The translations under genes and the position numbers were made by a program. Below the pieces are notes generated by a model. The model searched no databases, was not told the DNA's origin, and was given only the letters and a program-made list of their open reading frames with translations. Below are positions 55,401 through 64,000 of a stretch of DNA of 64,000 nucleotides, one piece after another. Every line of letters starts with the position of its first letter. Positions within the stretch are counted from its first letter, which is position 1. This DNA is from Parus major (Eukaryota; Chordata; Aves; Passeriformes; Paridae): assembly GCF_001522545.3 (NCBI RefSeq), contig NC_031768.1, positions 97,833,781 through 97,897,780 of the forward strand. The letters run 5' to 3'.

Positions 55401-57929
55401 TTCAAGTATGGTGAAATAGATAACATTCCCTCAGGAGGGCTTTAATACAGATCTGCCACACAGATGCAATGCACTGACTTGGAGCCCTTTCTCCTACCCT
55501 GCCCTGAAAGCTTTTCTAATAGGAAAGTTAGTGTGCTTTGCTGCTGATCTAACACTGGTACTGTTCACACTACAAGGCTGAGAAATTCACTTTAGGGTTA
55601 CATAAGCTTTCTTTTGAATCTGTGCTGCCATTGGAGCTGTCAGCTTCGCAGAGAAACCCCACTAAACTGTATGTAAATCTAGAATGTCTAAATGAGAACA
55701 GCTAAAAATCAGTAGTGTTTTTATTGAAACACCTAGTGTAATTTTCTGTTGCTCCTTCACTTGCTGAATTTCCATATTTTTTTAACCAGTTATGGTAGCC
55801 TTCTAGAATCAGAAGAGTCACTGGTCTGCTCTGGAAGCAGCTGTGTGATATATTTTGGTTTTAAGTGTAGTTTCATCTTAGTGCACCGGCATCCTGTGAC
55901 TGCATTTAGAGAGACAAATCCCATCACAGCTCTGCGCTGTAATCGCCTGCTTGCAAGTACTTGACTCTGCAGTTGCTTGGACTTGGACATGTTATAATAT
56001 TCATGAGATATTGATGGTCTGTATCAAAGGAAAAGAATTCATTCTGCTAGCCAAGTCTGGAAGCTAGACTTAAGGAAATCCACGCAGTGCAAAAATCTCA
56101 GCTTTAGTTTGGCGGGCTGCTAACATTGATTGCTTTATCTGAGAACAGAATGGTGTTCTTCACCTGCCTATAAAATGCTACACAGCAAATACATTAGAAC
56201 AGTAAAGGTTTGTAGTCTTCATGCTTATTCTCTCTTAAAGGCTTTCTACTTGCCTTTGAAAACAAACTAATTTTCAATATTTCAGTATTCACTCCATGCA
56301 AGCTATTGTGTAGGCTATTGGCAAGCTACCTACAAAGAAATTCCAGTCTGCTTGCCTGTTGCCTTTTTCTGTCACATTATTTATGTATTAACATCTTTCC
56401 AAGCATAAGTCTGTGCACTGATGGTTTTTTTTTTTTTCATTCAGGGCGTTTTTTCCCCAGTCTGCTGTGTCCTTGAGGAAATTCTGGAGGGATGCTGGAG
56501 AGCTGTTGTCAGGCTGGGTGAGTCTCACTGCTGAGCACAGGGATTTTCACTTGTGAGTGGGAGCCTCAGACCTCCCTCCTTGACCCAGTTCCGTGACTTT
56601 GCTGTGCAATAAGAAAAGATGCTGGGAGAAACAGAGTGGTTTTGGGTTGGGAGCCAGGAAAGGTGGGGAGATCGCTGTGTTTGGCCTGCTGGGGATTTGG
56701 CTGGGGTTTTGGGGAGTCTTTTAGTGAGACTCCCTATTCAGCAACAGTGTTTTCTTCATTCATGCCCTGTCCTAGGCTTGAATGGCCAGCATGTAGCCCA
56801 GGCTGTAGATCCTGTGCTAATTAGAATATAAAAGATCCATTGTTTATTATAAAAGAAGCAAGTAGAGATAGGAATAATATAGCTTGAGCTGTGAATCACG
56901 TCTGACTCACGAAAAGGTTACAAGTCCAATTCTACTTCCATCTGTATCAAGTGCTGTTCTGCTGCTGGTGCTAATACATGCAAAAACAGGCGTTAGTACA
57001 AGAAAGCATTTAATGTGAGGTATTCATCTTATCTTATTTCAGACTAGGTATTTCCACTGTGTCATCACTTGTATTTAACAGTTGTCAAAACAGTTGAATA
57101 TGGCAGAGGGGTTGTTTCTCATCAGCAGACTTTGCAGCCTGCCTGACTTCAGATAATAAATCCCTTCATAGCAAAAAATATTTTCCTATGGAGAAACCAG
57201 TTATTAACTTTTGCCTTCCTCAAAGTTTTAATAATATGCTGCATACAGGAGATATCTGTGGTTTGGATAGGATAGAGATGAGAAGAAATATAGCAATTTA
57301 TTTTTACATATTAGGCAATATGTCTGGATGATGGGGGATGTGATAGAATTAATTATGTAGAGCTGCTGTGACAGCTAAAAAATGGAGCATACAAATACGG
57401 ATGTATCTTTTGACTGTTGCTAGTTTTAGCCACCACAAATTACAGAGACTATAAAGCTGGCCCTGCTTGGTTTGTTCATTATTTCCAATTAGCTCTAATT
57501 TCTTTCAGATGTATGTGGCATTAGTCATTTTTGTATGGTGTGTGTGTATATATGGCTTGCTTCCATTTTTTCAGATCATTTGCTATTTGTACTCTGGGTT
57601 TGGTGTAGTAATCCTGATCATGTTATTTCTGTTTCCTCACTACTGACCAAAGGGCACTGGCAGAAGAGCACTAAAGAAAGGAAGGAAATGCACTTAGACA
57701 TCCTAAATTTCATAATCTTGTTAATAGTGATCACTGTTTTAGGAGCCATGAACAGTTTTACAAATACTTGGTAATTTCCAAACATTTTCAAGCCTTTAAT
57801 ATTCTGGTCTGGTAAATGAACATAAATTAAGCTATGAGTTTAATTTCTTTTTAAAGCCATGCTTTGTTTTAAGCTTTCTTTTCCCATGCTACAGTATTTG
57901 ATCAAACTGGTGCTAGCCACAGGGGTTTG
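52409..57929. other. Intergenic DNA, no gene seen
   Basis: AT-rich unique sequence with a TA/TATA-rich run at about 53187-53205 and many short frames without similarity. The longest (54141-54530, 129 codons, +) overlaps frames in other phases and shows no domain pattern. No splice-bounded conserved exon was seen. Confidence 0.55.
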
Positions 57930-58662
57930 TGTTTGTCACAGGCTATCATTTTCCACAGGAAGCCAGGGGACTTTGGGTTCCTGAGGCTGGGAGCTCTCTC
58001 GCTGCATTTCTGTGTTTTGTTCCCGGGGTCTCTGCCGTGCTCATGGCCACGCTCACCCTGCTGCCCTGGCTGCTTTTCTCTCTCATTGCTGTGGCAGGAG
58101 CTCAGCTGGATTGGGTTTGCATGGCAAAGGTCTGGTAGCAGGGGGGCTACAGGGGGGCTTCTCTGAGAAGCTGCCAGAAGCCTCCCCCTGTGTCCAGTGG
58201 AGCCAGTGCCACATGGCCCCAGGATGGACCAAGGCTGAGCCCATCAGTGGCAACAGTAATACCTCTATCACAACATGTGTAAGAAGGGGAGAAAAATTAT
58301 TGTGCAGAAGCAAATTGCAGCCAGAGAAAAGCAGAGTGAGAACATGTGAGAGGAACAGCTCTGCAGACACCAAGGTCAGTGCAGAAGGAGAGGCAGGAGG
58401 TGCTCTGGGCACCAGAGGAGAAGTTCCCCTGCAGCCCATGGTGAGGCAGGTTGTGCCCCTGCGGCCCAGGGAGGTCCGTGGTGGAGCAGATATTCACCTG
58501 CATCCCATGGAGCAGGCTGTGCCAGAGTGGGTGGATGCCCAAAGCAGGCTGTGACCCTATGGCAAGCCTGTACCCTTTTCTCTCCCCTGCCCATCTGAGG
58601 AGGGGAGTGATAGAGCACCTTTAATGGGCACCTGGTGTCCATCCAGGATTCAACCCATCACA
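57930..58662 (+). mobile_element. Avian ERVL-like LTR remnant
   Basis: The + strand follows, block by block, a widespread bird LTR family as I remember it: GGACCAAGGCTGAGCCCATC, AGTGGCAACAGTAATACC, GCAGAAGCAAATTGCAGCC, AACAGCTCTGCAGACACCAA, GGAGCAGATATTCACCTGC, and a 3' end GGGCACCTGGTGTCCATCCA then CAACCCATCACA. The 5' boundary is uncertain (anywhere from about 57930 to 58030). The 180-codon open frame at 58012-58554 lies wholly inside this noncoding repeat and is not a gene. No gag, pol or env sequence adjoins it, so it appears to be solo or truncated. Confidence 0.7.
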
Positions 58663-61600
58663 TCAACTTAGCTCAAGAAATACATTTTTTGGCACTGGAA
58701 GTCACTCTTAGGGTCCTTGTGCCAACTGTCTGGTGCACAAAGCACAAAAAGCTCCTGATCTGTGCTTCCAGGCACCTCTCATGACTGGTATCATCAATTA
58801 CAACCTTCCCACATCAATCCTTATCTCTTTCTTCCCCCCACCATCTCCTAATTGTTAGCTGATACATCTTCACTTAGAAGCAGGGTTCTTAAAATTAGTT
58901 TACACCACTATTGAGGCTGGTAACAGTAGCAGCTTTTGATTCTGTGCTTTGTGCATGAGCAGTAAGAGATGGTTGTTAGCTCAGCCAGAGCTTCTGTAAC
59001 ATCTGACATGCAGCTTGTCTAGAAAACCTTGATGAAGACATTGTTCATCTACAGCTGGATGTAGAAATGAGGAGGTGTCATGCACCCACCTGGAGCCTCA
59101 GCTATGAGCCTCTCATTTTTGGTACCAGACTTCCATTTTCTGCTTTTCTTGAATCCATGAAAGTTAAGAAACAGCTGACATCTGTCTTGCACATCTCTTC
59201 ATGTGTGAATAATGGATCTAATGACTACCAAAGGAGACCTTGAGTGGAACAAGCAATAGAGATTCACAGGCTCAAAACTTTGCAAAGATTTTACCTGTCT
59301 AGCTCCTTGGGATGTTAGTTTTATTTATGTGGCTCCTAAATTTTGGGGTTAATTATTTTAAATATGAGCTAAGCAGAATATGTATTTATGTAAGTCCCTT
59401 AGCATCCTTTGGAATTAAAGATAATTTTGCTGATAGGTCCCACGAACTTCAGGGGGAAAATGCAGCTTTATAATATCAGGCAATAAAATTAAACTTTATC
59501 CTAAAATAGACCTCTTTAGATATTTCTACAGCTTTGCACATTGTCTTGGAAATGTCTGATGTTTGCAAGCATAATAAACCTCCTGCAGTGTCTCAGCTGT
59601 AGGCAGATGGCTCTGTCTCTGAATGGCCCATGCAAGTGGTTTTCTGTACTTGAGGGGGAAATTGTATGATTAGCCAATTAATAGTAAACACTTTTCTCCA
59701 ATGGAGTGCAGCAATATTCAGTTGAATGTATTGCTCATTTGTTCCTTGTAGCTCATTTTTCTTTCTTAAACAGTCAGCACTGGTTGAGTAATCATTTTTT
59801 CATATAAGAAAAACAGTTTTGATTGCAGTCACCCCTTTCTGTAGTCCTGTACTGAATACATCTCACATTCATTTCTCCTTTTCAACCTACCTGTAGAGGA
59901 GTCACCAATGCAAGGAACTTGCAATTACCTCTTCTTGTTCAGAGAAGGCAATTAAGCATGTGATTCTTCATGTTGTGAAGTGATGCTTTGTCATAATGGG
60001 CCATTTTGCAAACAAATTCTAATGATCCTTTGAGCACACAGGTTCACATGCTGCAGTCTCATGCTAATACTGCTGCAGCCATGGGTGGTAAATAGGACAA
60101 AGGGATATATGGCAGTAGCAGTATTTCCATAAGGTCATATGATGTTGCTAAGGGAGAAAAGATTAGCACTGAAGGAAAAAATAGTCTTCTATTCCTCATT
60201 GAGTCACTGATATCCAGAAGTAAATAATTCACTGTCTGTCTTTCCAGTGTCATCGCTTGTGATAATATGGGCCTGTCTGTAAGAAGCAGGAGAACTTGCC
60301 CAAACAGACAGTGCTTTTGGCAAGCCACTTCTTCTCCTTAGAAAGGATTATGTGCATTTGCTGATTTATTTGGCATAGGTACTTGATTATTTTACTTTGT
60401 TAGATAGTATTTACAGTTGTTTTTTTGGTTTGGTTTAAACTCACTGGGTTTGTGAGTTTAAACATTCACTGCTGAAGGGAATAAATATTCTGGAGGAGGA
60501 TGTTTAATCTGTCATCATTCTTCATTAATAAAGCAAAATCTAAAGAAAAGAGTGAGGATGGACCTTAGTATGACTGCATTTGATCTGGTCTTGTGAGGTA
60601 TTGCCTGCTTAGGCTATCTAGCTTGGTTTTCTTTTGCAAGCAGAACCCCTGCCAGTGCCTCCCAGTCACTAGGGATGGCTACTTCTGATCAATTAAAAAA
60701 TATGTTTTAGTCATGATTAAAGAGTTAGTCAGAAAACCAGTCTTTTCAATTTTATGAGAACTGGAGATACACCTGCATAAAGCCTGCAGACAACTTAGGG
60801 CTTGAATCTGTAGGAACATTCCTTAGGCTATTTCTGTTGATAGATGATTTTTGTATAGGAACTTCTTAACTTACAGAAGATTGGCTTTCAGTTTTGAATG
60901 TTTTTTGTTTTTTTTAGCCAGCTTTAAACACTGACGCTTCTAACACATTTATTTTCTTAATATGAGTCTTCTCACCCCACCTCCTTTTCTCTGCACCTCC
61001 AGAAGATATTCCAACATGTCTGACTGTATTATTTGGACTCGTGAATGATGTCAGTGAACATGGGCAGCTCTGGTGTAGGGGGGAAATAGAAAGGGAGGTG
61101 TTTGAACACCCCTTTCACAGGAGTTTAGAGGAGAGGGATGGCCTGAAGCTGGGAGAAGGCAGCACATGTATGTGCACACCCATCACTTTTCCTGGGTTTT
61201 CTACACTCCCCCTGTCACTTTGAGGAACTTGAGCATGCAAGAGTTGGATGTGAGGACAGAAAGGCAGAACAGACATGAGAGGGGGTGGGAGAGGCTGAGG
61301 CACGTTGTAAACCCTTGTGCACTTTGGATGCTGTCAAGGTCAGTGACTACACTCCTGAAGGTGAATGTCAGCTGCCAAAAAATCCAGGGCTCAGGCCAGA
61401 TGTCTGCAGATATTTTGTATCTCCCCAGTAGTGCCAAGGGCACTTGGACCACTGAAACAGTGGGGCAAGGCTGAGAAAGCCTTCCTCAGGCAGGCAGCTC
61501 GGAGCAGGAGCGTTGCTTCAGAGAAGCACTTGGCCATTGCTTACATCTGAGGCACCAGGGGCCATCAGTGGGTGCTGAACAGCAGAGCAGGGCTTTGTTT

Positions 61601-62526
61601 GCCCATGGCAGGCAGCAGCCCCCTGGGGCTCACATGTAGGCTCAGGACATTGCTGCCCCAAGCAACCCCTGCCAGGAATTATCTGCAGAAGCATCTACTT
61701 CATGCTGCCACTTCCCCCAGGGAATGAAAATTCTCCTTGGACCAAAATTATTCCATGGCATGGGAGGGTATCTGGCAGTTCACAAAGGAAACAAAAAGGG
61801 ATTCTCCTGGCACAGCTCCTGCATACTGTATTGTCTCTTCTTCAAAGATGTATTAGTGTCACTGGTTGCTAATATATCCTGGATAGAAAGATCTAAGATG
61901 AAAAGGGGGTGCATGAGGAGAGTGGTCCTGTAATGTAACCTAGACAGTGAAATTACCCTATCCTTCCCTTGGCTATGAAAATAGCTGTTTACAATTTACT
62001 TTGAGGATTGTGACCGAAAACTGCATGTGCATTATGTGTAATTCACAATGAAGTCACTGCTACAGGCACAGGCTAAAATTGCATGGTGTAATTTTCTGAA
62101 GTGACAATGGGTGATGTCTTCTTGAAATACACTGTAGGGTCTGGGCTTTCAGAGGGAAAGTCTTCAATGCTGTCTGAAAAACAAAACCATCTGAGCAGTT
62201 CTGTGTGTTGAATATGGCAAATCAGAGATCCAAACTCACAGATACTTTAGAAAATATGGACTAAAATATAAGAAAATCTATTCTTCATGATTTTATTTCC
62301 AGGCTTAATTCTCTTGAGATTACCACTGACAGAGATATTGTCAGTCTTTCATTCCTCTTGCTGTGGGTGCCTAATCAATGGGAGCATTGTAAGACTTCAA
62401 ATTCTTGTAGTGCAAAGAAAATCACAGCCTTTTTTATAAGATTGGTTTGTACTGACTGAATTCAGATTAAAATCACAGTCTTTGGTTTAAAAGTTTGGTT
62501 ACACAGTGACTTTTGGCAGTCTTTTT
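58663..62526. other. Intergenic DNA, no gene seen
   Basis: Mostly AT-rich unique sequence; about 61040-61700 is more GC-rich, with frames on both strands that I do not recognise. It contains the perfect hairpin at 60433-60463. Confidence 0.55.
60433..60463. repeat. Perfect 12-bp inverted repeat (hairpin)
   Basis: GTTTAAACTCAC at 60433-60444 and its exact reverse complement GTGAGTTTAAAC at 60452-60463, with a 7-base spacer (TGGGTTT). The stem includes GTTTAAAC, itself a palindrome. It is too short to be a microRNA precursor. Confidence 0.9.
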
Positions 62527-62626
62527 CACAGAATCAGTCTCAGAACCAATTAGGTTGGAAAAGACCCCTAGGAATTAGTCCAACCTTTGGCTGAGCACCA
62601 CCATGTGAACTAGACCACAGCACTAA
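62527..62626 (-). mobile_element. CR1 LINE 3' end, reverse orientation
   Basis: Short reverse copy: CACAGAATCAGTCTCAGAAC (decayed octamers), CAATTAGGTTGGAAAAGACC, GAATTAGTCCAACCTTTGGC, ACCATGTGAACTAGACCACA, GCACTAAA. Strong match to the usual CR1 3' terminal layout. Confidence 0.87.
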
Positions 62627-64000
62627 ATTTTTCTAGATTTTTCTTGATATTTTTTTTTAATCTAGTTTTTCTTGTATATCACAAATCAAAACCTAAGTGA
62701 AGTGTAGCAAGACTTCAAAAATATTAATTTTTCCAGATGTGACACTTGAGTACAAGATGTTCAAAGAAAAAGCCTTTGGCTCACTACCAAAATGTCAATG
62801 ACATTTGTGATGAATTAAAATAAATTTTGTTAGTTGCCAAAAACTGAATGGGAAAAATAAAGCATTTACAGCCACAGAAAATTACTCTGACTCCTTTCCA
62901 TTATGCTGGATGATAAGGTCTAAATTCCCTACCCAGACTAATGCAGATCCATAATAATTCTCCCAAAATCAATTCCTAGCTCAAAGTTACTTATTTACAG
63001 GCAAGTGAATGGAATATTGCTCAGGTAATGTCTGCAACTTTGATAGAGATTCCAGTTTTCTCAAATGAATCACCTCAGAGTAAACTTCTAAAATGTTTAC
63101 ATAGGTCTTAAAATCTATATTTATATTTTTATCATTCCAAATTGAAAGTACAGAGCATTCTGCTTGTGGAAAATAAAACCATGGTTTAATTGATACTGGT
63201 TACATACTGTTAAAATATTTTCTGAAATGTAATAATAAGTGGAACTATATACTTAAGAAAAAGCTGCTTATTTAGAGTTACACAGATGTATAATATACTG
63301 TGAATTAAATTTTAACAGCCTGGTTGCAGGCATTGAGCATTAGGAGTAGTCACCAACAAGTAGGCAAAAGCAGAGTACTGGATTTCTGTCCCCTTAGAAT
63401 CTTTACAATGGTTCCTAGAAAATGTGAGTTATTCCAATAACATGTTATTGATATATTAATTCTATTAATATATTTCAATTATAATTCAAATACCCATATT
63501 AATACTTGACCAAACTTCCCAGGCCCAGCAGGATACCCCTTGAGCTCACAAGACAAAAGCTAACATTTGGAATTACCCTAAACCATGTCACTGTGCCCAT
63601 GTCAGTGTTTCCCTGGGGCCCATCCTTTCCCTGCTGGGTGCCCTGCCTGTGTCAGCACCCCATGCCTGGGTGTGACAACTGTCCTGTCCTGCTTGGAGAC
63701 AACAAAAATCACAGAGGTTGGTTGTTGGAGATAGTGATGGAGAGCTGCATCCTTCTGAAATGTGACAGCAGTGGCCTCTGAATGAGCTAGGCAGTAAAAA
63801 TGCCATTAATTTGCCTTAAAAAATTTTCAGTGGTTTGATTTTTTTTTTCCAACAGGATGCATTTGGAGTCCACCAAGAGGAGCATGCTTTTTGCCCCTTG
63901 TGCTCTTGTCTATTTGGCCTAAAATGGTTTAGCAAATTTGATCTGAATTTTTGGTTTGTACTTTTGGTTTGAATAAATTTCTCACTATATTGTGCTAATA
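62627..64000. other. Window end, no supported gene
   Basis: AT-rich sequence. At the very end a strong pyrimidine tract and acceptor (63841-63855), a short open frame and AATAAA (63972-63977) suggest a possible terminal exon; see the findings. Confidence 0.5.

Noticed and set aside
58012..58554. 180-codon + strand open frame
   Set aside because: It lies inside an ERVL-like LTR that is noncoding in the family. The peptide has no domain pattern.
25551..64000. Search for PHLDB2 coding exons
   Set aside because: No frame resembles the large first coding exon or the coiled-coil and PH-domain regions.
1..64000. CRISPR arrays, operons, phage or plasmid modules, tRNA or rRNA genes
   Set aside because: Nothing of this kind is present. 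The sequence is vertebrate nuclear DNA, and the only tRNA-like stretch is a decayed SINE head.

Overview
The window looks like nuclear DNA of a bird, probably a songbird (passerine). The evidence is a spliced vertebrate gene with GT-AG introns and a CpG-island promoter, many CR1 LINE fragments on both strands, two avian-type retroviral LTR remnants, and one tRNA-Ile-derived SINE with a CR1-like tail of the kind described in zebra finch. There is no operon structure, CRISPR array or prokaryotic gene. A 170-base run of N (231-400) marks an assembly gap.

I can support one protein-coding gene: PLCXD2 (phosphatidylinositol-specific phospholipase C, X domain containing 2), on the + strand. It has four coding exons (7048-7129, 19620-20080, 21800-22041, 24512-24668). 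These join in frame to 942 bases, or 313 residues plus a stop. Its promoter lies in a CpG island (about 6700-7260) with a CCAAT box, a perfect cAMP-response element and a TATA-like element within 50 bases of each other. Intron 1 is about 12.5 kb, intron 2 about 1.7 kb and intron 3 about 2.5 kb. Intron 3 holds a small GC-rich island with a CTCF-like motif.

Upstream (1-6700) are a CpG-rich stretch broken by the gap, a minus-strand solo LTR with 8-base inverted ends (677-1239), AT-rich unique DNA with a pentanucleotide microsatellite, and a CR1 fragment that runs almost into the promoter. Downstream (about 25.5-64 kb) I find no conserved coding exon. The stretch holds scattered CR1 fragments (one nested pair, and one keeping a remnant of the CR1 ORF2 C-terminus), the SINE, an ERVL-like LTR (about 57.9-58.7 kb) and short simple repeats. 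In mammals PHLDB2 follows PLCXD2 on the same strand. None of its coding exons is recognisable here, so this 39 kb may be the gene's distal 3' region or the 5' noncoding region of PHLDB2.

I found no convincing new multi-gene system. The observations most worth checking are several exon-like intervals 7-39 kb downstream of PLCXD2, two of them with an in-frame stop and an AATAAA, which could be alternative 3' exons. The intronic CTCF-like island, the CR1 beside the core promoter and a perfect 12-bp hairpin at 60.4 kb also deserve a look. All family assignments rest on reading the sequence and on recall; no database search was run.
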